Notes: generated by a model not told the origin, from the sequence alone. A stretch of DNA of 19,330 nt from Actinomycetes bacterium (GCA_023404805.1 JAEYAL010000052.1:1-19330); one strand, 5' to 3'. Positions 7,192 through 17,880 are shown, numbered from the stretch's first letter. Made by a program: numbers and translations.

Positions 7192-8625
7192 CTACTTCAG
7201 CGTCTGGATCGCCACGCGAACCGTGTTCGTCGCCTGGTCGACGAACGAAACGGCGACGGTGCGGCCGTTGCTGGTCAATTGCGTCGTGTTGAGGCCGCCT
7301 TCGAGCCGGCCCAACGGCGCGCCGACGGGCGCCTTGATGATGCGGGCGCTGTCGTCGTCGAGGCGGGCCGCGTAGAGCTTGGCCTTGGCGCCGGTGCCCC
7401 GGGTCCAGATCGCCAACGCGAGCGGGCCGGCGCGGACGACGCGCAGGTCGTGGGCGTCGACAGCAGCGCTGAACGCGCCGCGGCCGACGATGTCGCCGGC
7501 GTCGTCGACGATCGCCCACTTCGGCTGGCCCTGCAGGTTCTCAGGTCGCGACGAGGTCTGCTGCAGCCAGGTCACGACGGCGCCGCCGCCGGCGCGGGCC
7601 GCGACGTCGACTTCAAGGGCGCGACGGTCGTCGACGCCGCTGATCTCGACCGTCTCCTCGAGCGTGACGACGTCTTCCTCTTCGGTCCCGAGCGCGACGA
7701 CCGGGATCCCGCGCTGCGCGATATCCGCGGTCTGCTGCACCTCGAGACCGGCGACGGCCACGGCGACGCCAGCGGTGTCGACGGCGCCAGCGCCGAAGCG
7801 CTCCGCTCCGAGGATCGAGTTGCGCGTCGGCGACTTGCCCGCCTTGATCAGCGCGGCGACGCTCTTGGGGGCCTTGCCCTTGGCGGGCTTGCTCGTCTCG
7901 CGCCGCCCGGTCGAGATCGCATGGCCGGTCGACGTGAGCGCCCAGTTGCTGCCGTCGGCGCCGTGCGCGAAGTCCCCGGTCTCGACGCCCGACAGCGTCT
8001 TGCCGACCGTCACAGGCGTGCCGCCCACGACGAAGCCGAAGGCGGCCGCGGTCGGCAGGCCCTGTGCGGTCGTCGTCGGGATAAAGGAGTTGGTGGCGGT
8101 CACCAAGAAGCCGGTCTTCAACCCAAAGGCCGCTGGCGCATTCACCGCCGGGCCGGACTCCAGCGCGCGGTAGGAGTACTCGGTGCCGTCCTTCTTGCGG
8201 GTGGCGACCCAGCTCGTCGCCGGGCTGCCTGCCGTCTGGCCGGACACGACGATGTTGGCGCTCGCGTCACGCGCGACGGAGGCCGCCAAACTGCCCTTGG
8301 TCACGGTGATCGGCGCGGCGATCGTGCCGCCGACGGTGAAGTCGCGCGACATGATCGTGCCGTTCCCAGCGACGTTCCACGCGATCGTGCCGCGGCCCGT
8401 CGACGTGACGCCGACGCGCGTGACGAGCCCGGCCTGCAGGTTCGCTGGAGCGTCAGCGACGCTCAGCGGCGCGGTCCACGCGTTCGTCTTGGTCGCTGCA
8501 GCAGGCGTCGTCGCGGCGACGCGCGCGGCACTCGCGCCAGCAGGCAGCAGCCCGAATGCGGCGCCGGCCAGCAGGGCGGCGCCGAACGGACGCAGGCAGG
8601 GGCGGTCGGCGGAGATCGCTCTCAT
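7192..8625 (-). CDS. Secreted protein, possibly beta-propeller-like, unknown function
   Basis: 477 aa from ATG 8625, chosen because it opens a signal peptide (MRAISADRPCLRPFG, then a hydrophobic AALLAGAAFGLLPAGASA with an ASA-A cleavage site). The mature protein is rich in Val, Thr, Ala and Gly and looks all-beta. Repeated short strands of the type GTIAWNVAGNGTI, ANIVVSGQTAG, GGGAVVTWLQQTS and LALAIWTRGTGAKAKLY suggest blades of a propeller or a stack of similar beta units. An acidic insert (GTEEEDVVTLEETVEI) lies near the middle. There are no cysteines after the signal, no catalytic motif and no anchor. It is divergent from the gene at 8771, sharing a 145-base intergenic region. I see no Shine-Dalgarno site. 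Function unknown. Confidence 0.75.
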   Translation of the reverse strand: MRAISADRPCLRPFGAALLAGAAFGLLPAGASAARVAATTPAAATKTNAWTAPLSVADAPANLQAGLVTRVGVTSTGRGTIAWNVAGNGTIMSRDFTVGGTIAAPITVTKGSLAASVARDASANIVVSGQTAGSPATSWVATRKKDGTEYSYRALESGPAVNAPAAFGLKTGFLVTATNSFIPTTTAQGLPTAAAFGFVVGGTPVTVGKTLSGVETGDFAHGADGSNWALTSTGHAISTGRRETSKPAKGKAPKSVAALIKAGKSPTRNSILGAERFGAGAVDTAGVAVAVAGLEVQQTADIAQRGIPVVALGTEEEDVVTLEETVEISGVDDRRALEVDVAARAGGGAVVTWLQQTSSRPENLQGQPKWAIVDDAGDIVGRGAFSAAVDAHDLRVVRAGPLALAIWTRGTGAKAKLYAARLDDDSARIIKAPVGAPLGRLEGGLNTTQLTSNGRTVAVSFVDQATNTVRVAIQTLK

Positions 8626-8757
8626 ACCCAGTAGTGAACACGCCCGCGGCGCAAAGTTGCGCAGTTTTCCGCCCGTGGACGTTCGGTCGACACAGGTCAG
8701 CGCGCGGTTCTGCCGCGCCCGTGGCGCCCACCTCACCCGCCGCGCCGCCGCGCCCGC

Positions 8758-8770
8758 CATCATCCGGCGC
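8758..8770 (+). promoter_or_regulatory. Candidate leaderless promoter of the DUF3108-like gene
   Basis: CATCAT at 8758-8763 stands seven bases before GTG 8771. The string ATCCGGCGC at 8762-8770 matches the ATTCGSCGC found just before the mutase and carboxylase starts. The hexamer is weaker (C in place of T at its first position), and no -35 or Shine-Dalgarno is seen. Confidence 0.35.
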
Positions 8771-9454
8771 GTGGAAGAACCGCTTGCCGACCCCAACCTC
8801 GAGGCCGAGGAGCGCAGCACGTTCCGCGGGTTCATCGACGGGGAGGAGGTCGGCGAGGGCCAGCTCGTGCTCCGTTCCGACGGCGCCCGCGCGTTCGTGC
8901 AGGAGATCACCGGCGAGGCGTTCGGGCGGCTGAGCGGCTCAGTGACGGTGAACTTCCGGCGGCGTGGCGACCAGCTGCTGGCCGAGTCGCAGGAGGTCGA
9001 GCTGCTCCACAAGGGCAAGCCGGCGTTCACCGAATCGGCTCAGTTCCGCGACGTGCAGGTGCCCCAGCTCGGCGGCGACGTGGCGGCGTACCCGCGGACG
9101 ATGGTGCCCGCCGCCGGCCTCGCGGTCGCGCTCCGCACGCTGCCGTGGGCCGACAAGGCCCGCTTCCAGCCGCCCGTCTGGCTCACGGCGATCGCCCACT
9201 GGCCGCTCGATCTGCGCGTCGAGAAGAAGGAGAAGGTCAAGTCGCCCGCCGGCCAGTTCGAGGCCTACAAGATCCGCATTCGCCCGAGCCTCGTCGACGT
9301 CGCCCAGTCGCTCGACGAGCTCTCCGCCAACGTCATCCCGCCCGTGCACGCCTTCGTCGATACGAAGAGCTCGCGCCTGATCCGCGTCGACTTCCCGACC
9401 GGGCCTGGGCGGCAGGACCCGCACGGCTACATCGAAGCGGTCGAGCTGGCGTAG
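8771..9454 (+). CDS. DUF3108-like (LolA-type fold) protein
   Basis: 227 aa from GTG 8771. The frame is open much further upstream, but that part is antisense to the signal peptide of the divergent gene and has poor codon bias. The protein is beta-rich, built of long alternating strands (GEGQLVLRSDGARAFVQEI, SVTVNFRRRGDQLLAESQEV, LDLRVEKKEKVKSPAGQFEA) and ends with DPHGYIEAVELA. The segment SPAGQFEAYKIRIRP followed by HAFVDTKSSRLIRVDF is the pattern expected of DUF3108 or related half-barrel proteins that bind lipid-like ligands. There is no signal peptide from this start, so it would stay in the cytosol, which is unusual for that fold. It is followed by a 140-base gap before the secreted propeller gene. 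The family call is moderate to weak; the reading frame is well supported. Confidence 0.75.
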   Translation: MEEPLADPNLEAEERSTFRGFIDGEEVGEGQLVLRSDGARAFVQEITGEAFGRLSGSVTVNFRRRGDQLLAESQEVELLHKGKPAFTESAQFRDVQVPQLGGDVAAYPRTMVPAAGLAVALRTLPWADKARFQPPVWLTAIAHWPLDLRVEKKEKVKSPAGQFEAYKIRIRPSLVDVAQSLDELSANVIPPVHAFVDTKSSRLIRVDFPTGPGRQDPHGYIEAVELA

Positions 9455-9594
9455 CCGTCAGTCGGATACCGGCGGTCTGGTGTTCGGCTGACGTATTTGC
9501 GCACGGTCACTGCACAACGCCCCAAAAACCCGCGATGGTGTGGCACCACGGCCGCTCCACTTGCAGCGGCTGCGTCCCCTCACTCCACCCGAGC

Positions 9595-12500
9595 ATGATG
9601 CGCCCCACTCTCTTGACGCTTGCCGCCCTCGGCGGCCTGGCCCTATCCACCCTGCCGGGGTCTGCGGCCGCCGCAGCGCTTGCGGCCGACACCACGACGC
9701 TGCTCGGCCCGGCCGCGTCCGGCTCCACCACGCCGCTGGTGAACCCGGCCAGCTACAGCGACCTCGGCGACGTCGGCTCGGCGAGTACCGACGGCCGCTA
9801 CGTCGTCTTCTCATCGGACTCCGACGGCCTGTCGGCAGAGAACGACGACAAGGTCAGCGGCGTCTACCTCAAAGACCGCCAGACGGGCGCGATCGAGCTC
9901 ATCAGCCGCCGTACCGGCGCGGCGGGCGTCGCAAACGACCGCGCCTGCGACTCCCCGTCGGTCTCCGCCGACGGCCAGCGCGTCGCGTTCTCGTGCTCAG
10001 GCCCGCTGTCGGCAGCAGACACCAACGAGAACACCGACGTCTACATCCGCGACCGCGCCGCGAAGACCACGACGCTCGTGAGCGCCGCCAACGCAGGCGG
10101 CGGCAACGGCGGCAACGGCAACTCCGACGACGCGCAGATCAGCGGCAACGGCAACTACGTCGTCTTCAGCTCGTATGCAAGCAACCTGATCACGGGCGGT
10201 CCGGCCCCTGGCTACCACATCTTCCGCCGCCTCCTCGGGGGCGCGAACACCATCGATCTCGTCGACAAGCCCAACGTCGCCGCGCTGCCCAACGGCATCG
10301 CGTTCAACCCGTCGGTCGACGCGACAGGCAACAAGGTCGCGTTCGAATCGCAGGCCACGAACCTCGTTCCGGCAGCCACCGACACCAACACGTACTCCGA
10401 CGTCTTCTGGCGCGACATGTCGGCGGGCACGACGGCGCTCGTAAGCGTGGTCAATGGCAACCCGACCACGGCCGGCAACGGCTCCAGCTCTGAGGCCGTC
10501 ATCAACTCGGGCGGCACGCACGTCGCCTACTTGTCGAGCTCGTCGAACATCGGCGACGGCGACACCGACGCGTCGCAGAACGTCCATCGGCGCACGCTGA
10601 GCAACGGCACCGTCGTGCTCGTCGACCGCGCCGACGGCGCGGCTGGCGTTAAGGCCAGCGGGTACCAGTACGCGCTCAGCATCGACGCCAGCGGCGACGC
10701 GATCACCTTCCTCTCGAGCGCCGCGAACCTTTCGCCGAACGGCCCGGCGGGTGTCCGCCAGGCGTTCCTGCGCCGCGTCGGCGCGGGCACTACCGAACAG
10801 CTCTCGCGCGCCACCGGCGCCGGGGCAGGAGCGGCCACTGACACCGCCGGCGCGCAGATCGTCCCGAACGGCAGCCTCGCGCTCGTCGTCGCGCCCGGAC
10901 TCACGCCCGACGCCGACCCGCTGCCCAACTCCATCTTCGCCCGCACGCTGACCGCGATGCCGCGCACGACCGAGCTCGTGTCGCGCCCCGCCGGGACCGA
11001 GCCGTTCGTCAACTCAGGCGGCACCGCGTACCTGTATCCGGCGGCAATGAGCGCCGACGGCCGGTTCACGGTCTTCACCACGTCGGCCGCAGGCGAGGGC
11101 GGCGGCGGCCCAGCGGGCGTGCAGCAGGTCTACCGCCGCGATGCGGTCACCGGCGAGGTCGTCCTGGTCTCGCGCCTCGACGGCGCTGGTGGCGCTCCCG
11201 CTTCGGCGGCGGTCGACACCCCGTCGATCAGCGCTGACGGCAATGTCGTGGCGTTCTGGACCGGCGCGGCGAACTTCGGCACGGCGTTCGGCATCTCGAG
11301 CAGCGGCGTCTACGTCCGCAACATCTCCGCCGGCACCACGGTGCTCGCCTCGCGCGCCGACGGTCCCAGCGGCAACGGAGAGGTCGCCCCGAGCGATCCG
11401 TCGATCAGCGCCAACGGCCAGCGCGTCGCGTTCGTGTCGGCGGCATCCGCACTCGGAGTCGGCAACAGCAAGACGTCCGTGTTCGTCCGCGATCTCACGG
11501 CGAACAGCACCACCAAGATCGCGGCCGGGCCGGTCGGCAAAGCCGGCGAGCCGCGGCTCGACGAAACCGGCAAGCGCGTCGTGTGGGAACTGGAAATCGA
11601 AGAGACCGGGGAGGGCCTGCCTGAGAAGGGGCTCCTCGGCGGGACCGACCATGTGTGGTGGAGCGACGTCGGCGGGGGCCCCAGCGGCCAGCTCGACGCG
11701 GGGGCGACGGACACCTTCGAATCCTCGATCCCGTCGATCTCCGCTGATGGCAGCCGCGCGGCGTTTACGACCGACGCCAAGCTGGCGGACAACGACAACA
11801 ACACCGTCAACGACATCTACGTCCGCGATCTGGCGACCGGCGCGCTCACCCTGGCCTCGGTGACCCACGACGGCGCGCCGGCCAAGAGCGGCTCCTACGA
11901 GAGCGAGATTTCCGGTGACGGGTCGCGCGTGGCGTTCATCGCCGACGGCGACGGAATCCTGCCGGGCGACACCAACAAGCGCGCCGATGCGTTCGTCCGC
12001 GACCTCGCGGCGGGCACGACCGTACTGGCGTCACGCGGCGACGGCGCGGCTGGGGCCACGCTCGACGCTGACGCTGACAGCGTGTCGGTCAACTTCACGG
12101 GCACGTGCGTCGCATTCGGATCGACCGCTGGCAGCCTGACGCCCGGCCTGGTGCCGAGCACGCGCATCTGGCTGCGCGTCGTGTCGGGCACCTGCCCCGC
12201 GCCGCTGCCGGTGAAGGCAGAGAAGCCCCAGGAGGGCGGCGGCAAGGGCGGCGGCCAGGTCAAGCCCGCTGCGCCGGTGCTCTCGAAGTTCTCGGCGACG
12301 CCGAAGACCTTCCGCACGGTCAAGTTCAAGAAGAAGGCCCCGGGCACGACGTTCGCGTTCTCGCTCAGCGCCGCGGCGAAGGTCGACATCCAGATCGCCC
12401 GGTCCACCAAGGGGCACCTCAAGGGCAAGACCTGCAAGAAGGGCGCTCCGAAGAAGGCGGCCAAGGGCAAGCCGAAGCAGAAGGCCTGCACGCTGCTGAC

Positions 12501-12669
12501 CCCGGTCACGACGCTCACCGCGAACGCGGCGGCGGGCGCCGGCAAACTCGCCTTCAGCGGCAAGGTCGGCAAGAAGCGCCTCGCCAAGGGCGCCTACGTC
12601 GCGACGGCGATCGCCACCGCCGAAGGCGGGGCCTCCCCGCCGCAGACGGTCAAGCTCACGGTGCGCTGA
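9595..12669 (+). CDS. Secreted TolB/WD40-like propeller protein with C-terminal Cys/Lys-rich beta domain
   Basis: 1024 aa from ATG 9595 (an adjacent ATG at 9598 is equally possible). The start opens a signal peptide (MMRPTLLTLAALGGLALSTL, ending in a GSAAAA-type site). From about residue 55 to 850 there are some 13 copies of a PD40/TolB-type blade motif, S(I/V)SADGxxVAF, often followed by (V/I)Y(V/L)(R/K)DxxxGxxxLxSR; examples are SPSVSADGQRVAF near 119, DPSISANGQRVAF near 601 and IPSISADGSRAAF near 712. This is enough for two propellers. A Gly/Lys-rich linker (GGGKGGGQVKPAAP) leads to a C-terminal domain (about 900-1024) with FAFSLSAAAKVDIQIAR, two Cys and LAKGAYVATAIATAEGG, a layout I know from many Thermoleophilia exported proteins. 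It is probably cell-surface or secreted. Ligand unknown; no catalytic residues seen. Confidence 0.85.
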   Translation: MMRPTLLTLAALGGLALSTLPGSAAAAALAADTTTLLGPAASGSTTPLVNPASYSDLGDVGSASTDGRYVVFSSDSDGLSAENDDKVSGVYLKDRQTGAIELISRRTGAAGVANDRACDSPSVSADGQRVAFSCSGPLSAADTNENTDVYIRDRAAKTTTLVSAANAGGGNGGNGNSDDAQISGNGNYVVFSSYASNLITGGPAPGYHIFRRLLGGANTIDLVDKPNVAALPNGIAFNPSVDATGNKVAFESQATNLVPAATDTNTYSDVFWRDMSAGTTALVSVVNGNPTTAGNGSSSEAVINSGGTHVAYLSSSSNIGDGDTDASQNVHRRTLSNGTVVLVDRADGAAGVKASGYQYALSIDASGDAITFLSSAANLSPNGPAGVRQAFLRRVGAGTTEQLSRATGAGAGAATDTAGAQIVPNGSLALVVAPGLTPDADPLPNSIFARTLTAMPRTTELVSRPAGTEPFVNSGGTAYLYPAAMSADGRFTVFTTSAAGEGGGGPAGVQQVYRRDAVTGEVVLVSRLDGAGGAPASAAVDTPSISADGNVVAFWTGAANFGTAFGISSSGVYVRNISAGTTVLASRADGPSGNGEVAPSDPSISANGQRVAFVSAASALGVGNSKTSVFVRDLTANSTTKIAAGPVGKAGEPRLDETGKRVVWELEIEETGEGLPEKGLLGGTDHVWWSDVGGGPSGQLDAGATDTFESSIPSISADGSRAAFTTDAKLADNDNNTVNDIYVRDLATGALTLASVTHDGAPAKSGSYESEISGDGSRVAFIADGDGILPGDTNKRADAFVRDLAAGTTVLASRGDGAAGATLDADADSVSVNFTGTCVAFGSTAGSLTPGLVPSTRIWLRVVSGTCPAPLPVKAEKPQEGGGKGGGQVKPAAPVLSKFSATPKTFRTVKFKKKAPGTTFAFSLSAAAKVDIQIARSTKGHLKGKTCKKGAPKKAAKGKPKQKACTLLTPVTTLTANAAAGAGKLAFSGKVGKKRLAKGAYVATAIATAEGGASPPQTVKLTVR

Positions 12670-12771
12670 CGCGGAGCGGCGTGGCGCTGGCGCGAGCTGC
12701 GCCGCGCCACACCGCACGCCGCCGCAGCGGACGTCACACGCGCGAGGCTTCAGCCGAAACCCGCCGCAGGA

Positions 12772-12787
12772 TACGATTCGCCGCCTC
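12772..12787 (+). promoter_or_regulatory. Leaderless-type promoter of the carboxylase gene
   Basis: TACGAT at 12772-12777 followed by TCGCCGCCTC and ATG at 12788. The hexamer and the seven bases after it differ at one position from the mutase promoter. The start codon is ten bases from the hexamer, so a leader of zero to about three bases is expected. No Shine-Dalgarno is present. Confidence 0.6.
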
Positions 12788-14356
<1,569 letters not shown>

Positions 14357-14370
14357 GCGAGCGCTAGCGA

Positions 14371-14393
14371 GCGGCAGCGGGATCCGCTGCCGC
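14371..14393 (+). terminator. First hairpin after the carboxylase gene
   Basis: GCGGCAGCGG, a three-base loop, then its perfect complement CCGCTGCCGC. It lies 14 bases after the stop codon. No T-tract follows, so it may act as a 3'-end stabiliser or together with the second hairpin. Confidence 0.4.
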
Positions 14394-14414
14394 GGCCGAC
14401 AACTGAGTTCACGT

Positions 14415-14460
14415 CCGAAAGGCCCGCAGGTGTTGTCTGACCTGCGGGCCTTTCGGCGTT
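14415..14460 (+). terminator. Strong intrinsic-type terminator after the carboxylase gene
   Basis: A perfect 17-bp stem: 14415-14431 (core CGAAAGGCCCGCAGGT) pairs with 14440-14456 across an eight-base loop. The A-run on the left arm and T-run on the right arm (CCTTTCGG) suit termination on the plus strand, though the downstream T-tract is weak (GCGTTG). Confidence 0.75.
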
Positions 14461-14479
14461 GCCGGGCGCGTATCCGGGT

Positions 14480-14515
14480 GAGCGCTCCACCCAAAGGTCC
14501 CCAGGGGGAGCGCTC
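14480..14515. repeat. Inverted repeat in the intergenic region
   Basis: Perfect nine-base arms GAGCGCTCC (14480-14488) and GGAGCGCTC (14507-14515) around an 18-base spacer. It could be an operator or a further hairpin between the terminator and the promoter of the next gene. Confidence 0.5.
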
Positions 14516-14532
14516 GCGCGCCCGATCAGGAT

Positions 14533-14577
14533 TATAGGGGTATTCAGATGCTTTTGGCATCCCAATGCCATTAGCAT
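14533..14577 (+). promoter_or_regulatory. AT-rich promoter-like patch and hairpin upstream of the giant secreted-protein gene
   Basis: TATAGG at 14533-14538 is a possible -10 box in the only AT-rich island nearby. It is followed by an imperfect inverted repeat, ATGCTTTTGGCAT (14548-14560) and ATGCCATTAGCAT (14565-14577), with a four-base spacer and 11 of 13 positions paired. The repeat ends six bases before ATG 14584 and there is no Shine-Dalgarno, so it may be a 5' leader hairpin or an operator. Confidence 0.4.
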
Positions 14578-14583
14578 GCCGAC

Positions 14584-17500
14584 ATGTCCCGTCTCACACC
14601 CCGGCGCGGCGCCCTCAAGCGCAGCGTCAAACCCGCGCTCCTCGCGCTTGCGCTAGCCGCGCCCGCCGCGTTCACCCCCGCCGCCCACGCCGACGACATT
14701 CCGGTCGGCAAAGACACGATCCAAGGCGCCTACGTCGGCCCGATCGCGCCCACGTCTGCCTGCACGGCAGAGCCGAAGACGTCGTGGAACGCCAACACGA
14801 CGTTCAACCCCGCTGCTCCCGTCGACGTCTGGGACAACCGGCCGTCGGTCGACGACATCGTCCCCGACCGCCGTGCCGGCGCGAACACCGACTACTGCGT
14901 CGCGTTCCGGATGGGCACGAACCTCCACCCGGGGCTGACGACCTCGCGCTTCGGCACCCCCGATCGCCCGTTGTCCGCTGGTGCCCCCGAGCACCAGTCC
15001 GCGTTCGACGTCGCTCCGACCGTCGATGCGAACGGCATCGTCCCGGGCTCCGGCGACGACATGGCGGGCACGGTGATCGACCTCCCCGAGGGCTACGTCG
15101 GCGCCCCAGCAGCGGTCCCGACCTGCTCGGCCGCGCAGTTCGCGGTCGGCAATCCGAGCGCCGTCACGTGCCCGGAGAACACCCGGGTCGGCGATGCGAT
15201 GGTGCGCATCCAGCTCGTCTTCTTCGACTCCGGCGAAGACAACCCAAGCCCGGGCCAGCTCGTCCTCGGCGACAACGCCATCTACAACCTGGAACCAGGC
15301 CCGGACGAGGTCGGCCGCCTCGGCGTCACGGTGCAGCCGATCGAGACCGTCGGCGCCGCGAAGTTCATCGTCCGGCTGGTGCTCGCGCCAGGCGGACGGC
15401 GGATCCGCACGATCACCGAGCAGCTGCCGCGCACGGTGGCGAGCGAGTGGAACGAGCGGACCGGCGCGGTCTCGGAGTCGTGGCGGATCCGCGTCGAATC
15501 GGTCGGCCTCAAGATCTGGGGGAGCAACGCCGCGCACCCGTCGATGCCCGGCGACTTCTCGCAGAACACCACCGCCTGCGACGTGCCGCAGCAGGCCGAC
15601 TTCAACGTCACGACGTACTTCGGCACGGCGTCGGCGCTGCAGACGGCGCCGCATCTGCTCACCGGCTGCGACGGGCTGCCGTTCGCTCCGTCGGTCGAGG
15701 TGCAGACGACGGAGAAGACCGCGGCCACGCCGACCGGGTTGACCGTGCGGCTCAAACTCGGCCAGGGCCGCGCCGGCGACGGCCGTCTCCCGGCAGTGCT
15801 GCGGGATGCCGCAGTGACCCTGCCGCAGGGGCTGGAGCTCGGCGCCCAGGCGGCGTCTGACGCCGACGGGCTCACGTTCTGCGCGCCCGCGCAGTTCGAT
15901 GTGGCGACGGCGCTCGCGGCAAGCACCTGCCCGGCCGCCACCCAGGCCGGCACGGTCAAGATCGCCTCCCCGCTGATCGACCGGGCCTTCACCGGCAAGG
16001 TCTACCTCGGCGTTCCACCCGCAGGGCAGACGTTGCCCGACCTCTACCTAGAGGCCGCGCTCGACGGCGCTACCGCTGCCGACGCGCCGCGGATCAAACT
16101 CGTCGGCCGCACGACAGTCGACAGCGAGGGCCGGATCACGGCGGCGTTCCAGAACGCGCCGCAGCTGCGGTTCAGCGAGCTCACGCTGACGTTCCCTGGC
16201 GGCGAGCACGCGCTGTTCTCCACGCCGCAGCGCTGCGGCACCACTACCGGCCGCTCGCAGGTGAAGGCGACGGCGCGCACAGCGCCCACGCCGGTCGACA
16301 GCGCGCTCACGATCAGCGAAGGCTGCAGCGCGCCGATCAGCGGCGACGTCGCCGTGACGCCCGCCGACACCCAGGCCGCCCGCAAGTCTGCGACCCGCGT
16401 CGTGATCACGCGGCCGGCCGCTGCGCCGTGGTTCAAGCGGGTCGCGGTCCATCTGCCGCCGGGCCTGCTCGCCGATCTCAAGACGGCGCCCGAGTGCGCA
16501 GCGCCCGTGGCGAGCACCGGCGATTGTCCGGCCGACACGCGCATCGGCACGTTGCGGGTCCTCGCGGGCGCCGGCGCCAAGCCGCTGCCGCTCGAGGGCA
16601 AGCTCTACCTCACCGAGCGCGCCACGGGCGACGTCGCCGGCGCGGTGCTCGTGACGCGCGCCAAGATCGGCGACCTCGACCTCGGCGACGTGGTCGTGCC
16701 CGGCCGCATCGCGCTGCGCCCGACGGACGCCGGGCTCGACTTCAGCGCCGACGTGCCGCTCCGCCACAAGGGCCTCGCGCTGCAGCTCCAGCGCATCGAG
16801 GTCGACCTCGACCGCGACAGCTTCGCGCTGAATCCGTCGGCGTGCGGCCCGCTCGTAGTGTCGGCCGACCTCACCGGCGACCGCGACGAGCAGGCGACGG
16901 CGACCAGCAGCGTCACCTACACGGGCTGCGGGGCGTTGCCGTTCCGGCCGTCGTTGCGGGCCACGCTCACGGGCGACAACCGCCCCGGCGGATTCCCCGG
17001 GATGTACGTCGAGCTGAACGTGCCCGAGGGCGACTCCGCGCTGCGCTCGGCCGACGTGACGCTGCCGCGCGGTGTCGCCGCAGCGATCGACAACGTGCAG
17101 AACCCGTGCCCGCGTGAGCAGTTCGACGCGTCGGCGTGCCCGGCGGCGACGCGCGTCGGCACGGCGACGGCCACCGTGTCGATCACCGGCGAGCCGATCA
17201 CCGGCGACATCTACCTCGTGCGCGTGCCCGGCAAGGCGCTCCCCGGCCTCGGTCTGAGCTTCTCTGGCCGCTACGCGCAGGGCGTGCTGTCGACGGTGCA
17301 GGTCGACAAGGAGAACCGCCTCGTCACCAGCTTCGCGGCGATCCCCGATCTGCCGCTGAGGCGGCTCGTGATCGAGGTGGCGTCCGGGCCGAAGTCGCCG
17401 CTGCAGCTGCCCAAGGGCGCCTGCGCGAACGGCTCGGCGTGGGATGGCGCGTTCGTCGCCCAGGGTGGGCAGAAGGCGTCGGCCAAGACCGGGCTGCAGT

Positions 17501-17880
17501 GCGCCGCGCCGGCCGAGGTGCGGCTGACCGACCAGCGCGGCCTGAGCGTGCGGCTGTTCGACTTCGGCGGCCGCAAACTCGCGTCGATCAAGGCGACGCT
17601 GCCGGCCGGCTGGCAGATCGACGTCCGCGCCGCCAAGCGCACGGTCGGGCACTGGGTCCGGATGGACGGCGCCAGCGCGTCGGTCGCGATCACGAAGCGG
17701 TCGTTCACCGCCCTCGCCAAGAAGGGGGCTGCCACGAGCGTGCGCTTCAAGGTGCAGGGCGACGCCGTCGGTCCGCGGACGCGGGACGCGCGCCGGGCCA
17801 AAACCGGCGTCGTGCAGATCCGGCTCGCGTTTGTGGACGGCACTGTCCAGACGCAAGAGGTCAAGGCTGAACTCCGCTAA
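14584..17880 (+). CDS. Giant secreted protein with four LPxG/CP-type repeat modules
   Basis: 1098 aa. The N-terminus is a signal peptide (basic MSRLTPRRGALKRSVKP, hydrophobic ALLALALAAPAAF, cleavage after AAHA near 37). The mature protein has four versions of one module: V-x-LP-x-G, then C-x-x-x-QF or similar, then CP-x-x-T-R/Q-x-G, then a strand and often G-x-(V/I/L)YL. They begin near residues 164 (CSAAQF, CPENTRVG), 411 (CAPAQFD, CPAATQAG), 622 (CAAPVAS, CPADTRIG) and 825 (CPREQFD, CPAATRVG). Between them lie all-beta stretches such as LRFSELTLTFPGG and HKGLALQLQRIEVDLDRDSFALNPSAC. Paired cysteines suggest disulfides. I know this family as exported Thermoleophilia proteins of unknown role; surface layer, adhesion or matrix are only guesses. 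A paralogue follows directly downstream. Confidence 0.85.
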   Translation: MSRLTPRRGALKRSVKPALLALALAAPAAFTPAAHADDIPVGKDTIQGAYVGPIAPTSACTAEPKTSWNANTTFNPAAPVDVWDNRPSVDDIVPDRRAGANTDYCVAFRMGTNLHPGLTTSRFGTPDRPLSAGAPEHQSAFDVAPTVDANGIVPGSGDDMAGTVIDLPEGYVGAPAAVPTCSAAQFAVGNPSAVTCPENTRVGDAMVRIQLVFFDSGEDNPSPGQLVLGDNAIYNLEPGPDEVGRLGVTVQPIETVGAAKFIVRLVLAPGGRRIRTITEQLPRTVASEWNERTGAVSESWRIRVESVGLKIWGSNAAHPSMPGDFSQNTTACDVPQQADFNVTTYFGTASALQTAPHLLTGCDGLPFAPSVEVQTTEKTAATPTGLTVRLKLGQGRAGDGRLPAVLRDAAVTLPQGLELGAQAASDADGLTFCAPAQFDVATALAASTCPAATQAGTVKIASPLIDRAFTGKVYLGVPPAGQTLPDLYLEAALDGATAADAPRIKLVGRTTVDSEGRITAAFQNAPQLRFSELTLTFPGGEHALFSTPQRCGTTTGRSQVKATARTAPTPVDSALTISEGCSAPISGDVAVTPADTQAARKSATRVVITRPAAAPWFKRVAVHLPPGLLADLKTAPECAAPVASTGDCPADTRIGTLRVLAGAGAKPLPLEGKLYLTERATGDVAGAVLVTRAKIGDLDLGDVVVPGRIALRPTDAGLDFSADVPLRHKGLALQLQRIEVDLDRDSFALNPSACGPLVVSADLTGDRDEQATATSSVTYTGCGALPFRPSLRATLTGDNRPGGFPGMYVELNVPEGDSALRSADVTLPRGVAAAIDNVQNPCPREQFDASACPAATRVGTATATVSITGEPITGDIYLVRVPGKALPGLGLSFSGRYAQGVLSTVQVDKENRLVTSFAAIPDLPLRRLVIEVASGPKSPLQLPKGACANGSAWDGAFVAQGGQKASAKTGLQCAAPAEVRLTDQRGLSVRLFDFGGRKLASIKATLPAGWQIDVRAAKRTVGHWVRMDGASASVAITKRSFTALAKKGAATSVRFKVQGDAVGPRTRDARRAKTGVVQIRLAFVDGTVQTQEVKAELR

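Noticed and set aside
7024..8634. A 536-codon plus-strand frame across the 53-bp repeat and the secreted minus-strand gene
   Set aside because: Arg/Asp-rich product without domains; the minus-strand frame has a signal peptide and better third-position bias.
8183..8770. Upstream extension of the DUF3108-like gene
   Set aside because: The extension is antisense to the N-terminus of the 477-aa secreted gene and crosses the divergent promoter region; GTG 8771 explains the conserved part.
9551..9570. Small hairpin GCCGCT/AGCGGC before the propeller gene
   Set aside because: Six-base stem, expected often by chance at this GC content; no T-tract and no clear link to a start or stop.
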